Positions 16,760-26,885 of a stretch of DNA of 64,000 bases are shown here, piece after piece. Under the pieces are notes generated by a model, which saw only the letters and a program-made list of their open reading frames with translations, did no database searches and was not told where the DNA came from. Position 1 is the first letter of the stretch. Every line of letters begins with the position of its first letter. A program made the position numbers and the translations under genes. Source of the DNA: Nonomuraea rubra (GTDB lineage Bacteria > Actinomycetota > Actinomycetes > Streptosporangiales > Streptosporangiaceae); NCBI RefSeq assembly GCF_014207985.1, contig NZ_JACHMI010000001.1:11329001-11393000 (forward strand), written 5' to 3'.

Positions 16760-19024
16760 GTGCCGACCCAAGTCTCTGTTGACCACCCCTTGCTCGATGG
16801 CCTCAACCCGCAGCAGCGGGAGGCCGTGATCCATCATGGCAGTCCGCTGCTCATCGTGGCCGGAGCGGGGTCGGGCAAGACGCGGGTGCTCACGCACCGC
16901 ATCGCGTACCTGCTGGCCGAGCGCAACGCGCATCCCGGGGAGATCCTGGCGATCACCTTCACCAACAAGGCCGCCAGGGAGATGAAGGAGCGCATCGACA
17001 AGCTCGTCGGGCCGCGCTCCAAGGCGATGTGGGTGATGACGTTCCACAGCGCCTGCATGCGCATCCTGCGGCGCGAGGCCAAGCGGCTGGGCTTCCCGTC
17101 CAGCTTCTCGATCTACGACCAGGCAGACTCGCAGCGGCTGATGGCCATGGTCTGCAGGGAGATGGAGCTCGACCCGAAGCGGTATCCGCCGCGCTCGTTC
17201 TCCGCGCAGGTCAGCAACTTCAAGAACGAGCTGATCGACTACGAGACGGCGATCGAGCGGGCGGGCTCGCACCTGGAGAAGACGCTCGCGCAGGCGTACA
17301 AGGCCTACCAGCTCAAGCTGACCGAGGCCGGCGCGATGGACTTCGACGACATCATCATGAACACGGTGACGTTGTTCCAGCTCTTCCCCGACGTGGCCGA
17401 GCACTACCGGATGCGGTTCAGGCACGTGCTGGTCGACGAGTACCAGGACACCAACCACGCCCAGTACATCCTGATCAGGGAGCTGGTCGGCCATCCCGAG
17501 CTGCGCACGAACGACGGCGAGCTGGTGCGCTCGGGCGCCGACATGTCGGAGCTGTGCGTGGTGGGCGACGCCGACCAGTCCATCTACGCCTTCCGGGGCG
17601 CGACGATCCGCAACATCCTGGAGTTCGAGCGCGACTACCCCGACGCCCGCACGATCCTGCTGGAGCAGAACTACCGCTCCACCCAGAACATCCTGGCCGC
17701 CGCCAACGCCGTGATCGCGCGCAACGAGTCGCGCAAGCCGAAGAACCTCTGGTCCGACCAGGGCGACGGCCCCAAGATCGTGGGATATGTCGCCGACAAC
17801 GAGCACGACGAGGCCATGTTCGTGGCCCAGGAGGTCGACCGGCTCAGCGACGAGGAGGACGTCAAGCCGGGCGACGTGGCGGTCTTCTACCGCACCAACG
17901 CCGCCTCCCGCGTGTTCGAGGAGATCTTCATCCGCACCGGGCTGCCGTACAAGGTGGTCGGGGGCGTGCGCTTCTACGAGCGCAAGGAGGTCAAGGACCT
18001 GCTGGCCTACCTGCGGGTGCTGGCCAACCCGGCCGACGTGGTGTCGCTGCGGCGCATCCTCAACGTGCCCAAGCGCGGCATCGGCGACCGGGCCGAGGCC
18101 ATGATCGAGGCGCTGTCGTCGCGCGAGAACATCACGTTCTGGGACGCGCTGCGCCGGGCCGACGAGGCGTACGGCATGGCCACGCGCTCGCTCAACGCGG
18201 TCAAGGAGTTCGTCGCCCTGATCGAGGAGCTGATCGCCAAGGGCGAGGGCGTGCCGCCGTCGGCACTGGCCGAGGAGGTGCTGGTGGCCACCGGCTACCG
18301 CGCCGAGCTGGAGGCGTCGGAGGACCCGCAGGACGAGTCCCGCCTGGAGAACCTCAACGAGCTCGTCTCGGTGGCCTCGGAGTTCGAGGAGGCCAACCCG
18401 GAGGGCACGCTGGTGGAGTTCCTGGAGCAGGTGTCGCTGGTGGCCGACGCCGACCAGATCCCCGACGCCGACGGCGGCCAGGGGGTCGTCACGCTGATGA
18501 CCCTGCACACGGCCAAGGGGCTGGAGTTCCCCGTGGTGTTCCTGACGGCCATGGAGGACGGCGTGTTCCCGCACGTCCGCTCGCTGGGCGAGCCCAAGGA
18601 GCTGGAGGAGGAGCGGCGGCTGGCCTACGTCGGCATCACCAGGGCGCAGCAGCGGCTCTACCTCACGCGGGCGGCCGTGCGCAGCTCCTGGGGCGCGCCG
18701 TCGTTCAACCCCGCCTCCCGGTTCGTGAACGAGGTGCCCGGCCAGCTCATGGAGTGGCGCACCGACCCGGAGAAGTCGGCCTGGAGCGCGGCCACGCGGC
18801 GCGAGCCCGCCCGCACCGCCGCCCCCGCCAAGAGCTCCTCCGGCGGCGGCGGGCGCAAGGTGCCCTCGCTGACGCCCGGCGACCGGGTCTCGCACGACGC
18901 GTTCGGGCTGGGCACGGTGGTGTCCGTGGACGGGGTCGCGGAGAAGACCAAGGTCAAGATCGACTTCGGCAGCGGCGGGGAGAAGACGCTGCTGCTGGCG
19001 TACGCGCCGCTGGAGAAGCTCTGA
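16760..19024 (+). CDS. pcrA: ATP-dependent DNA helicase UvrD/PcrA
   Basis: A 754-aa superfamily 1A 3'-5' helicase used in repair, replication restart and removal of proteins from DNA. Motifs in order: Q-motif LNPQQREAV, Walker A AGAGSGKT (34-41), Ia TFTNKAAREM, Walker B VDEYQDTN, III GDADQSIYAFRGA, IV EQNYRST, V VVTLMTLHTAKGLEFPVVF, VI RLAYVGITRAQQRLYL. The C-terminal VSHDAFGLGTVV segment is the Tudor-like tail of PcrA that contacts RNA polymerase. GTG at 16760 begins the protein. Normal length for PcrA. It converges on the L,D-transpeptidase gene over a strong hairpin. Confidence 0.97.
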   Translation: MPTQVSVDHPLLDGLNPQQREAVIHHGSPLLIVAGAGSGKTRVLTHRIAYLLAERNAHPGEILAITFTNKAAREMKERIDKLVGPRSKAMWVMTFHSACMRILRREAKRLGFPSSFSIYDQADSQRLMAMVCREMELDPKRYPPRSFSAQVSNFKNELIDYETAIERAGSHLEKTLAQAYKAYQLKLTEAGAMDFDDIIMNTVTLFQLFPDVAEHYRMRFRHVLVDEYQDTNHAQYILIRELVGHPELRTNDGELVRSGADMSELCVVGDADQSIYAFRGATIRNILEFERDYPDARTILLEQNYRSTQNILAAANAVIARNESRKPKNLWSDQGDGPKIVGYVADNEHDEAMFVAQEVDRLSDEEDVKPGDVAVFYRTNAASRVFEEIFIRTGLPYKVVGGVRFYERKEVKDLLAYLRVLANPADVVSLRRILNVPKRGIGDRAEAMIEALSSRENITFWDALRRADEAYGMATRSLNAVKEFVALIEELIAKGEGVPPSALAEEVLVATGYRAELEASEDPQDESRLENLNELVSVASEFEEANPEGTLVEFLEQVSLVADADQIPDADGGQGVVTLMTLHTAKGLEFPVVFLTAMEDGVFPHVRSLGEPKELEEERRLAYVGITRAQQRLYLTRAAVRSSWGAPSFNPASRFVNEVPGQLMEWRTDPEKSAWSAATRREPARTAAPAKSSSGGGGRKVPSLTPGDRVSHDAFGLGTVVSVDGVAEKTKVKIDFGSGGEKTLLLAYAPLEKL

Positions 19025-19034
19025 GACAGCACGA

Positions 19035-19062
19035 AGGGCCGCTCACCCTGGTGAGCGGCCCT
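19035..19062. terminator. Bidirectional hairpin terminator after pcrA
   Basis: AGGGCCGCTCAC (19035-19046) pairs perfectly with GTGAGCGGCCCT (19051-19062), 12 bp with loop CCTG, between the convergent pcrA and L,D-transpeptidase stops. No T-run, but the stem is strong on either strand. Confidence 0.75.
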
Positions 19063-19072
19063 GGTCCGGTCG

Positions 19073-20053
19073 TCAGCCCTTCAGCGCGCTGCCCTTCTTC
19101 CACTGGGTCCAGTTGAGCTGCCAGTAGCTCCAGCCGTTGTTCCACTGGAGCTTGCGCTTGGTGCCGGTGATCTTCACGACGTCGCCGCGCTGGGCGATCG
19201 TGTAGAACCACTTGGCCCCGGCGGGGGTGGCGCGGACGCAGCCGTGGCTCTGGTTGGAGCGGCCGAGGTACTGGTAGTAGCCGGCGCTCTGGTGGACGTA
19301 CTCACCGCTGTCGGAGATGCGCACCGCCCACGGGATCTCCTCCTTGTAGTAGCGCGGGTCCTTGGGGTCCGTCACGCCCATCCAGGAGGAGGTCATGGTC
19401 TCCACGGCCTTCTTGCCCATGGTCAGGTGCACGCCGCTGGTGGTCAGGTAGACGTCCACGCCGTTCCTGATCAGGCCGCCCTTGCCGGCGCTGATCGGGA
19501 TCTTCTTGGCCAGCTTGCCGTTGCGGTACACCTTCATCTGGTGCTTGCGGGTGTCGACCACGGAGATGTGCTTCGCGCCGACGGCGAACCTGCGGGAGAC
19601 GTTCTTGGCGCCGGTGTTGCCGGGCAGCTCCGACAGCCGCGCCGTGAAGAGCACCTTCTGGTACGGCTTCCAGTACGTCTTCGTCCGGTAGATCACCTTG
19701 CGGGCGGACACCCAGCGCCACGCGCCCTCGTGCGCCTCCTCGGACTCGACGTCCAGCACCGCCTCGACGGCCGCCTTGTCCTTCACGTCCCGGTCGAACG
19801 TGACGATGATCGGGAACCCGACGCCCACCTTCTCGGTCTTCTCCCCCATCGGGGTGATGTCGGCGATGCCGACCTTGATCTTCTTCCCGGAGGAGGTCGG
19901 GGTGGGGGCCGGCGTGGGGGCCGGCGTAGTGGCCACCGCGGCGGCGGGGACGATGCTCACGTGGGGCCGGGGGACGGGGGCGCTCTCCGCCGCGCACGCT
20001 GTCGCGGCGACCAGTGCGACCAGTGCCGGAAGCATCCGGGTGACGCGCTTCAA
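19073..20053 (-). CDS. L,D-transpeptidase with Ig-like domain (YkuD)
   Basis: A 326-aa cell-wall enzyme making 3-3 peptidoglycan cross-links outside the membrane. Order: export signal ending VAATAC (Cys20, possible but weak lipobox), Pro/Thr-rich spacer, Ig-like domain (VGVGFPIIVTFDRDV ... RRFAVG), YkuD catalytic domain with YVHQS (His254) and SHGCVRAT (catalytic Cys272), then a Trp-rich C-terminal tail as in mycobacterial LdtMt2-type enzymes. TTG at 20053 is preferred because AGGAG lies 9 nt upstream and the signal peptide then starts MKRVTRML; an ATG at 20110 gives an improbable extension. Confidence 0.9.
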   Translation of the reverse strand: MKRVTRMLPALVALVAATACAAESAPVPRPHVSIVPAAAVATTPAPTPAPTPTSSGKKIKVGIADITPMGEKTEKVGVGFPIIVTFDRDVKDKAAVEAVLDVESEEAHEGAWRWVSARKVIYRTKTYWKPYQKVLFTARLSELPGNTGAKNVSRRFAVGAKHISVVDTRKHQMKVYRNGKLAKKIPISAGKGGLIRNGVDVYLTTSGVHLTMGKKAVETMTSSWMGVTDPKDPRYYKEEIPWAVRISDSGEYVHQSAGYYQYLGRSNQSHGCVRATPAGAKWFYTIAQRGDVVKITGTKRKLQWNNGWSYWQLNWTQWKKGSALKG

Positions 20054-20151
20054 AGGGGTTACTCCTGGACTTGTGCTTCGACTGCCTCCTTGTGTGACAA
20101 CTGTGAGCACTGTTTCGTGCGCGAAATGCAGATAACTATCCTGTAACGGTC

Positions 20152-20171
20152 CAAAAGCCCGTTAAACGGGC
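20152..20171 (-). terminator. Intrinsic terminator of the LiaSR-like operon
   Basis: On the minus strand GCCCGT and ACGGGC (20157-20171) form a perfect hairpin directly followed by TTTTGG, 22 nt after the response-regulator stop. It insulates that operon from the L,D-transpeptidase gene. Confidence 0.75.
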
Positions 20172-20193
20172 AACTCCCGGCTCGCGTACCGGA

Positions 20194-20826
20194 TCAGACG
20201 AGCCGGCGCGCGGTGGCCCAGCGGGACAGCTCGTGGCGGTTGGAGAGCTGCAGCTTGCGCAGCACCGAGGAGACATGCGTCTCCACGGTCTTGACGGAGA
20301 TGAACAGCTCCTTGGCGATCTCCTTGTACGCGTACCCCCGCGCGATCAGCCGCAGCACCTCGCGCTCCCGCTGCGTCAGCGAGTCGAGCTCGGGGTCGAT
20401 CGACGGCGCCTCCGACGAGGCGAACGCGTCGAGCACGAAGCCCGCCAGGCGCGGCGAGAACACCGCGTCCCCCTCGGCCACGCGGTTGATGGCGTCGGTC
20501 AGCTCCTTGCCGCTGATGTTCTTGGTCACGTAGCCGCGGGCACCGCCCCTGATCACGCCGATGACGTCCTCGGCCGCGTCGGAGACCGACAGCGCCAGGA
20601 ACCGTACCTGCGAGCCGGAGCCCAGGACCCGGCGCAGCACCTCCTGGCCGCCGCCGCCGGGCATGTGCACGTCGAGCAGGACCACGTCGGGCTGGTGCGC
20701 GGCGATCGCCTGGACCGCCGTCTCCACGTCCTCGGCCTCGCCGACGACCTCGATCGAGTCGCCCAGCTCGGCGCGCACGCCCGATCGGAACAACCGGTGG
20801 TCATCGACGATCAGTACGCGCGTCAT
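20194..20826 (-). CDS. NarL/LiaR-type response regulator
   Basis: A 210-aa two-component regulator. The receiver domain has D8/D9, phospho-acceptor D52 (VVLLDVHMPG) and K102; the C-terminal LuxR-type helix-turn-helix (LTQREREVLRLIARGYAYKEIA and SVKTVETHVSSVLRKL) binds DNA. Its ATG overlaps the stop of the histidine kinase by 4 nt (ATGA), so the two are one operon and a cognate pair. With the divergent PspC/LiaF-like gene this resembles LiaFSR systems that answer cell-envelope stress. Target genes unknown; autoregulation of the divergent promoter is likely. Confidence 0.92.
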   Translation of the reverse strand: MTRVLIVDDHRLFRSGVRAELGDSIEVVGEAEDVETAVQAIAAHQPDVVLLDVHMPGGGGQEVLRRVLGSGSQVRFLALSVSDAAEDVIGVIRGGARGYVTKNISGKELTDAINRVAEGDAVFSPRLAGFVLDAFASSEAPSIDPELDSLTQREREVLRLIARGYAYKEIAKELFISVKTVETHVSSVLRKLQLSNRHELSRWATARRLV

Positions 20827-22031
20827 GCCTTCTCCACCTTCATCGTCAACATCACTTCCGTGCCCTCGCCGGGCTCGGTACGCACCCGGGCCGAACCTCC
20901 GTGACGTTCCATTCTCCCGATGATGGACTCCCTGATCCCCATCCTGTCGAGCGGCACCGCCTCGAGGTCGAACCCCTTGCCCCGATCCTTCACGAAAATC
21001 GTGACCTCTTCACCCTCTACCTCCGCGTAGACGGAAATCGAGGGACTCTCAGAGTATTTGGCCGCGTTGACCATCGCCTGCCTGGACGCCTTCAGCATCG
21101 CGGCCAGCTTGCCGGACGGGTCGAGCGCGATGTCGCCGACGCAGACGACCTCGATGGGCACGCCGTGCGCGTCCTCCTCCTCGGCCGCGATCCTGCGTAC
21201 GGCGGCCGCCACCGTGGCGTCGGCGTCCTGCTTCGGCTGGTAGAGCCAGTTACGCAGCTCGCGCTCCTGGGAGCGGGCCAGGCGGGAGACCTCCCGGGGG
21301 TCGTGCGCGACGCGCTGGATCAGGGTGAGCGTGTGCAGCACCGAGTCGTGCACCATGGCGGCCACCTCCGCCCGCTCCTCCTGCCTGATGCGCTCGCGCC
21401 GCTCGAGTTGCAGCTCTTTCCACAGGCCGGCCAGCCACGGCGCGGCGATCACCAGCAAGCCGCCGACCACCACGACCGTGAACAGCAGGCTCTCCCTGAC
21501 CTGGGGCAGCTCGCCCTCCGCGGCCAGGAAGCCGGTCGCGCCGACCACGACCAGGATGATGCCGAGCAGCGTACGCACGCGGTTCTTGCTCATGCTGCGC
21601 GAAGCACCGCTCACCCAGCTCTTGCGGCGCTCTGGGTCGGCCTGCTGCCACAGGATCAGCGCGCCGATCCCGCCCACCGCGAACGGCAACATGCCGATGC
21701 CACCCTGGCTGGCCCCCGTCAGCCAGCCGAACGAGAACAGCGCCGCCCCGATCGCGCTGAACGCGGCGAGCTGGCTCCAGTCGCGCTGCGGCGCCTGCCC
21801 CTGGTACGGCTGGCGCGGCGTCACCATCCACAACACCGCGTACGCCACCGCCCCGGCCCCCTGGACGACGGTGAGCAGCACGAACATCAGCCTGATCACC
21901 ACCGGATCAAGCTTGAGCTGCGCCGCCAGCCCCTGGGCGACACCGCCGAGCAGGCGCCCCTCCATGGGGCGCATCATCCGGCGGTAGGGCTTGTCGCCGC
22001 TCTGCTCGGCGAGAGTCTTCTGGTCAGCCAT
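20823..22031 (-). CDS. PspC-domain sensor histidine kinase (LiaS-like)
   Basis: A 402-aa membrane kinase. Residues 17-75 are a PspC domain (RMMRPMEGRLLGGVAQGLAA and YAVLWMV); further membrane helices lie near 88-130 and 152-205; the HisKA_3 dimerisation helix has MVHDSVLHTLTLIQ with phospho-His228; the ATPase has the N-box MVNAAKYS and G-box DRGKGFD. Carrying PspC on the kinase itself suggests it senses the membrane directly. Start ATG at 22031 (MADQKTLAEQ) has no good ribosome site. It is divergent from another PspC-containing protein 114 bp away. Confidence 0.9.
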   Translation of the reverse strand: MADQKTLAEQSGDKPYRRMMRPMEGRLLGGVAQGLAAQLKLDPVVIRLMFVLLTVVQGAGAVAYAVLWMVTPRQPYQGQAPQRDWSQLAAFSAIGAALFSFGWLTGASQGGIGMLPFAVGGIGALILWQQADPERRKSWVSGASRSMSKNRVRTLLGIILVVVGATGFLAAEGELPQVRESLLFTVVVVGGLLVIAAPWLAGLWKELQLERRERIRQEERAEVAAMVHDSVLHTLTLIQRVAHDPREVSRLARSQERELRNWLYQPKQDADATVAAAVRRIAAEEEDAHGVPIEVVCVGDIALDPSGKLAAMLKASRQAMVNAAKYSESPSISVYAEVEGEEVTIFVKDRGKGFDLEAVPLDRMGIRESIIGRMERHGGSARVRTEPGEGTEVMLTMKVEKA

Positions 22032-22145
22032 AACATGGCCATAGTCACATGTCGGGGGCCATGCGGGCATCAGGGAACAACCCCCGGGTCGGCTCAGGGG
22101 TGTCCCGGATGCGAGCACCGCACGCGTAGGTCCACGATGGTAGGC

Positions 22146-23807
22146 ATGACAGAAGCTCCGCCCAGGCAGCCGGCCTCTCCTCCCCGGGAGCTGCGACGCA
22201 GCAGCGAGGGACGCTTCCTCATGGGAGTGTGCGCGGGCCTCGGGCGGCACACCGGCATCGACCCCGTGGTGTTCCGCGCGGGCTTCACGGTGCTCCTGCT
22301 CGGCTCCGGGATCGGGCTGTTCCTCTACCTCGCGGCGTTCCTGCTGATGAAGGAGCCGAACGGGCGGCCGGGGATCATCGAGCAGTGGACGCGGCGCGAC
22401 TTCGACGCCGAGACCGTGATGGCGCTGCTGACGGCGGTGCTGGGGTTCGGGCTGGCGATCAACCTGGCGACGGTGTGGCTGGACACGGGCACGCTGGTGG
22501 TGGGGGTGTTCCTGGCGGTGTCGCTGCTGGCCGCGCACTCCAGCGGGGTGGACCTGCGGGCGCTGGCCCGGTCGATGCCCGAACGGCTGAGCCGCCGGCG
22601 GGGCGCCCAGCAACCCGCCGCCTCCTACGAGAGCGCCGCCCCCGTACGCGCTCCCCAACCACCCGAGCCCCCGGCAGCTCCCGAGCCGCCGCACGCCCCG
22701 GCCCCGCCGTCGCAGGCGCCGGCCGCACAACCGGCGGTAGCCGGGCAGGCCGCTCAAGCCGCGCAGGCCGAGCAAGCCGGGCTGGCCGAACGGGCCGAGC
22801 AGGAGCTTGACGCCACCGCAGCCGACGAGCCGACGACGCCGGTGGGTGACGCGGAGCCCGAGCGGCACGCACCCGCCGAGCAGCAAGCGCCCGGCCGGCA
22901 GGACGCGCCGGCCGCGCAGCCGGTCCCGGAAGCGGTCGTTCGCAAGCCGGAGCAGCGCGACGACGAGGAGCCCGTCTCCCCGTACGCGATCACCGCCGAG
23001 CACCGGATTCCCCCGCACGAGCCCACCCCCACCTACCGCCCCAACCCTCCGACCACCATCGACTACGGCAGCCACGGCGAGCCGTTCGCCCCGAACGGCC
23101 CCTACCGCCCGCTCGACCCGGCCAGGAGGCCGGGCGGCTACTCCCCGTACGACCCGAGCATGTACCGCCGCCCCGCCCAGCAGCGGCGCCGGCGCCCGAG
23201 GTCGTTCATCGGCCTCATCACCATCCTGCTAGCATTGATCATCGGAGGGATCGTCGTGGCCGTCCAAGCAAGGTCAGCGGCGGGAGTGAGCCCGACCATC
23301 GTGGGCGGCGCCATGCTCATCACCATCGGCGCCGGCCTGCTGGTGGCCGCCTGGTGGGGCCGGGGCGCGGGCCTGGTGGCCGCGGGCACGGCGGTGGCGC
23401 TCATCGTGGGCATGGGGTTGATGCTGGGCGGCATGCCGAGGAACATCGGGACGGCCGAATGGGCGCCGACCACCATCGCGGAGGTGGGCCAGGTGTTCGA
23501 CGCGGGGCTGGGTGACGGCACGCTGGACCTGTCGGAGCTGCAGCTGCCACCGGGCTCGAACGTGACGGTCAACGCCACGATCTCGGCCGGCGAGCTGGTG
23601 GTGATCGTGCCCCCGACGGCGCGGGTCGAGGTGCACGCGAGCAACAAGATCGGTGACATCGTGATCGACCAGTCGCTCAGGGGCGGCGTGGACGTGCGTA
23701 CGGACAAGATCCTGGAGCCGGAGGTGAAGCCGAAGGGCAAGGCCGCCACCATCGTGCTCAATCTCAGGGGCGGCCTGGGCGACATGGAGGTGCGGCGTGC
23801 CGCGTGA
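22146..23807 (+). CDS. PspC/LiaF-like membrane protein with long Pro/Ala linker
   Basis: A 553-aa membrane protein. Residues 14-75 are a PspC domain (SSEGRFLMGVCAGLGRHTGI); two further helices near 85-125; a 200-residue Pro/Ala/Gln/Glu-rich disordered stretch; about three more helices (FIGLITILLALIIGGIVVAV on); and a C-terminal LiaF/DUF2154-like beta domain (GSNVTVNATISAGELVVIVP). LiaF proteins inhibit the LiaS kinase until the envelope is damaged, and this one is divergent from a LiaSR-like pair. ATG at 22146 is chosen; ATG at 22137 is equally possible. The unusually long linker may let the two membrane parts reach different layers or partners. Confidence 0.85.
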   Translation: MTEAPPRQPASPPRELRRSSEGRFLMGVCAGLGRHTGIDPVVFRAGFTVLLLGSGIGLFLYLAAFLLMKEPNGRPGIIEQWTRRDFDAETVMALLTAVLGFGLAINLATVWLDTGTLVVGVFLAVSLLAAHSSGVDLRALARSMPERLSRRRGAQQPAASYESAAPVRAPQPPEPPAAPEPPHAPAPPSQAPAAQPAVAGQAAQAAQAEQAGLAERAEQELDATAADEPTTPVGDAEPERHAPAEQQAPGRQDAPAAQPVPEAVVRKPEQRDDEEPVSPYAITAEHRIPPHEPTPTYRPNPPTTIDYGSHGEPFAPNGPYRPLDPARRPGGYSPYDPSMYRRPAQQRRRRPRSFIGLITILLALIIGGIVVAVQARSAAGVSPTIVGGAMLITIGAGLLVAAWWGRGAGLVAAGTAVALIVGMGLMLGGMPRNIGTAEWAPTTIAEVGQVFDAGLGDGTLDLSELQLPPGSNVTVNATISAGELVVIVPPTARVEVHASNKIGDIVIDQSLRGGVDVRTDKILEPEVKPKGKAATIVLNLRGGLGDMEVRRAA

Positions 23808-24000
23808 CGTCGAGCGGCCCCGTCGCCTGCACCGGACGGACTGGATGGCCCTGCTGAGCGGCGTGCTCTTCGTCGTTCTGGGCATTTTGGTGGTGACACG
23901 CGCGATCACGGATCCGCTGGTCCTGGTCGGGGTGACGGTGCTGGGATTGGCCTTCGCAGGGCTGGTGGCGATCGTCGCGCGGGTGGTCCGCGGTAAGTAA
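23797..24000 (+). CDS. Small two-helix membrane protein
   Basis: A 67-aa protein with a basic N-terminus (MPRDVERPRRLHRTDWM) and two hydrophobic helices (WMALLSGVLFVVLGILVVT and LVLVGVTVLGLAFAGLVAIV). It overlaps the PspC/LiaF-like gene by 11 nt; GGAGG lies 9 nt before its GTG, so it is translated from the same message. No enzyme motif. Probable accessory to the envelope-stress set, by position only. Confidence 0.8.
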   Translation: MPRDVERPRRLHRTDWMALLSGVLFVVLGILVVTRAITDPLVLVGVTVLGLAFAGLVAIVARVVRGK

Positions 24001-24072
24001 CCCTTGACCGGGAAAAACACCGGCGTAGGTTCGGGAGTGTCCGCCTTTCCCCCTGCTCCTGAGGGAGGACGT

Positions 24073-24555
24073 ATGCCCCGAATCACCGTCACTGTCGACG
24101 GTATCCAGTACGAGGAGGACGTCGAGCCGCGACTCCTGCTCGTCCATCTGCTACGAGAACGCCTGGGCAAGACCGGCACCCCCGTGGGTTGCGACACCAG
24201 CAACTGCGGGGCCTGCACGGTCATGCTCGACGGCAAGAGCGTCAAGAGCTGCTCGGTGCTCGCCGTCCAGGCCGACGGCTGCGACGTCGTCACCATCGAG
24301 GGCCTGGGCGCCAACGGCTCCCTGCATCCGATGCAGCGGGCCTTCCACGAAGAGCACGCGCTGCAGTGCGGCTACTGCACGCCGGGCATGGTCATGGCCG
24401 CGATAGATCTGCTCAGGGAAGATCCCGATCCGTCCGAGGAGACGATCAGGCAGGGGCTGGAGGGCAACCTCTGCCGCTGCACGGGTTACTGCAACATCGT
24501 GCGCGCGGTACGCAGGGGCGCGCAGGAGATGGGTCAGGCGGTGAGCACGCCATGA
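24073..24555 (+). CDS. Molybdenum hydroxylase 2Fe-2S subunit (CoxS-like)
   Basis: A 160-aa iron-sulfur subunit of the xanthine oxidase/CO dehydrogenase family, passing electrons from the Mo centre to FAD. The plant-type cluster uses C40, C45, C48, C60 ([12 protein letters not shown]) and the second cluster C99, C102, C134, C136 (CGYCTPGM and NLCRCTGYC). GGAGG lies 7 nt before the ATG. Its stop overlaps the large-subunit ATG (ATGA). Order small-large-medium (S-L-M) differs from the M-S-L order of true CO dehydrogenase operons. Confidence 0.93.
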   Translation: MPRITVTVDGIQYEEDVEPRLLLVHLLRERLGKTGTPVGCDTSNCGACTVMLDGKSVKSCSVLAVQADGCDVVTIEGLGANGSLHPMQRAFHEEHALQCGYCTPGMVMAAIDLLREDPDPSEETIRQGLEGNLCRCTGYCNIVRAVRRGAQEMGQAVSTP

Positions 24556-26885
24556 CCACTCAAGAGGTAGGCCGGCCGCGCAAGCGGAAGGAGGATGCCA
24601 GGCTGCTGACGGGGCGCACGCAGTGGACGGACAACCTCTCGCGGCCGGGCACGCTGCACGTGATGTTCCTGCGCAGCCCGATGGCGCACGCCAGGATCAC
24701 CAGGATCGACGTGTCGGGGGCACGCGGCCTGCCGGGGGTCGTGGCGGCGTTCAGCGGCCAGGACTTCGCGGCCGAGCAGGGCAGCCTGCCGTGCGCGTGG
24801 CCGCGCAGCGGCGACACGGTCGTCCCCGACCACCCGCCGATGGCGGTCTCGGAGGTGCGCTACGTGGGCGAGGCGGTGGCCTGCGTGGTGGCCACCGACC
24901 GGTACCGCGCCGCGGACGCCCTGGAGGCGATCGAGGTCGACTACGAGCAGCTGCCCGCGGTCCTCGACATGAACGAGGCCCTCGGCGGGTCCGCCGCCAA
25001 GGTGCACGAGACGGGCAACCGGGCCTTCACCTTCAAGGAGACCTCGGGTGACCTGGAGGCCGCGTTCAGGGACGCGCCCGTGGTGATCGACCGCACGTTC
25101 GTGCAGCAGCGGCTGATCCCGAGCGCGATGGAGCCGCGGGCGGTGTTGTGCGACACCGACGGCGACTCGTTCACGATGTGGACGTCCACCCAGATCCCGC
25201 ACATCCTGCGCACGATGCTGGCGCTGGTGACCGGCGTGGCCGAGCACAAGCTCCGCGTGGTGGCGCCCGACGTGGGCGGCGGGTTCGGCTCGAAGCTGCA
25301 GGTCACCGCCGAGGAGGTGCTGTGCCTGCTGCTGGCGCGCAGGGTGGGCAGGCCGGTGAAGTGGACGGAGTCGCGCACCGAGGGCAACCTGACGGTGCAC
25401 CACGGCCGGGACCAGATCCAGCACCTGCGGCTGGCGGCCGACGCCGACGGGCGCATCCGCGGGCTCCAGGTGGAGCTGCTGGCCGACATGGGCGCCTACC
25501 TGGTGCTGCTGACTCCGGCGGTGCCGCTGCTCGGGGCGCAGATGTTCAACGCCATCTACAAGATGGACGCCTACGAGTTCGCCTGCACGGGCGTGTTCAC
25601 CACGAAGATGCCGACGGACGCCTACCGCGGCGCGGGACGGCCCGAGGCCACGTTCGGCATCGAGCGGATGATGGACGAGCTGGCCGCCGAGCTGCGGCTG
25701 GACCCGCTGGAGGTGCGGCGGCGCAACTGGATCAAGCACGAGGAGTTCCCCTACACCACGATCTCCGGCCTGACCTACGACTCGGGCAACTACGAGGCGG
25801 CGACGGACCGGGCAATGGCCCTGTTCGGCTACGACAAGCTGCGCGCGGAGCAGAACGACCGGCGTGACAGGGGCGACCCCGTCCAGCTAGGGCTGGGCGT
25901 CAGCACGTACACGGAGATGTGCGGGCTGGGCCCTTCGCGGTGGTTCGGCGACAACAACGCCGGAGCGGGCGGCTGGGAGCACGGCTCGGTGCGGGTGCTG
26001 CCCACCGGCAAGGTGGAGGTCGTCACCGGCAGCTCGCCGCACGGGCAGGGCCATGTGACGGCGTGGAGCCAGATCGTGGCCGACGCGCTCGGCGTGCCGT
26101 TCGAGGACGTCACGGTGCTGCACGGCGACACGGCGGTCTCGCCCAAGGGCCTGGACACCTACGGCTCGCGCTCGCTGACGATCGGCGGCATCGCGGTGCT
26201 CAAGGCGTGCGACAAGGTCAGGGACAAGGCCCGCAAGCTGGCCTCGCACGTGCTCGAATGCTCGCCGGAGGACCTGGAGTTCGAGGCGGGCGCGTTCAAG
26301 GTCCGGGGCACCGAGTCGCAGACGACCATCCAGGAGCTGGCGCTGGCCGCGTTCGCGGCACACAACCTGCCCGACGGGGTGGAGGCGAGGCTCGACTCCG
26401 ACGTCACGTTCGACCCGGAGAACTTCTCCTTCCCGCACGGCACCCACCTGTGCGCCGTGGAGGTGGACACCGAGACGGGCATGGTGAGGATCCGCTCGTA
26501 CGTGGCGGTGGACGACGTCGGCAAGGTCGTCAACCCGCTGATCGTGGACGGCCAGCTGCACGGCGGCATCGCGCAGGGCATCGCGCAGGCCCTGTTCGAG
26601 GAGGCCGTGTACGACGCCGACGGCAACCTGCTGACCGCCACGATGGCCGACTACCTGCTCCCGTCGGCCGCCGACCTGCCGGACTTCGCCCTCGACAGGA
26701 CGGAGTCCCCGGCGACCAGCAACCCGCTGGGCGTCAAGGGCGTGGGCGAGGCGGGCACGATCGCCTCGACCCCGGCCGTGGTGAACGCGATCGTGGACGC
26801 CCTGCGCCCGCGCGGCGTGAACGACGTCCAGATGCCCTGCACGCCGGAGCGGGTCTGGCGTGCCCTGGAAGGAGTCAGGCGATGA
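24552..26885 (+). CDS. Molybdenum hydroxylase large subunit, form II CoxL-like
   Basis: A 777-aa Mo-cytosine-dinucleotide-binding catalytic subunit. VGGGFGSK binds the cofactor, AYRGAGR at 357-363 is the loop found in form II and xanthine/aldehyde oxidases (true CO dehydrogenases have AYxCSFR with an S-selanyl cysteine), and the catalytic glutamate is E733 in GVGEAGT. So it probably oxidises an aldehyde or N-heterocycle rather than CO; the substrate is not evident. It overlaps the subunits on both sides by 4 nt. No cofactor-insertion genes of the coxDEF type follow directly. Confidence 0.92.
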   Translation: MTTQEVGRPRKRKEDARLLTGRTQWTDNLSRPGTLHVMFLRSPMAHARITRIDVSGARGLPGVVAAFSGQDFAAEQGSLPCAWPRSGDTVVPDHPPMAVSEVRYVGEAVACVVATDRYRAADALEAIEVDYEQLPAVLDMNEALGGSAAKVHETGNRAFTFKETSGDLEAAFRDAPVVIDRTFVQQRLIPSAMEPRAVLCDTDGDSFTMWTSTQIPHILRTMLALVTGVAEHKLRVVAPDVGGGFGSKLQVTAEEVLCLLLARRVGRPVKWTESRTEGNLTVHHGRDQIQHLRLAADADGRIRGLQVELLADMGAYLVLLTPAVPLLGAQMFNAIYKMDAYEFACTGVFTTKMPTDAYRGAGRPEATFGIERMMDELAAELRLDPLEVRRRNWIKHEEFPYTTISGLTYDSGNYEAATDRAMALFGYDKLRAEQNDRRDRGDPVQLGLGVSTYTEMCGLGPSRWFGDNNAGAGGWEHGSVRVLPTGKVEVVTGSSPHGQGHVTAWSQIVADALGVPFEDVTVLHGDTAVSPKGLDTYGSRSLTIGGIAVLKACDKVRDKARKLASHVLECSPEDLEFEAGAFKVRGTESQTTIQELALAAFAAHNLPDGVEARLDSDVTFDPENFSFPHGTHLCAVEVDTETGMVRIRSYVAVDDVGKVVNPLIVDGQLHGGIAQGIAQALFEEAVYDADGNLLTATMADYLLPSAADLPDFALDRTESPATSNPLGVKGVGEAGTIASTPAVVNAIVDALRPRGVNDVQMPCTPERVWRALEGVRR

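Noticed and set aside
16526..18895. 789-codon minus-strand open frame
   Set aside because: Antisense to pcrA; high-GC third positions keep the opposite frame open. No recognisable motif.
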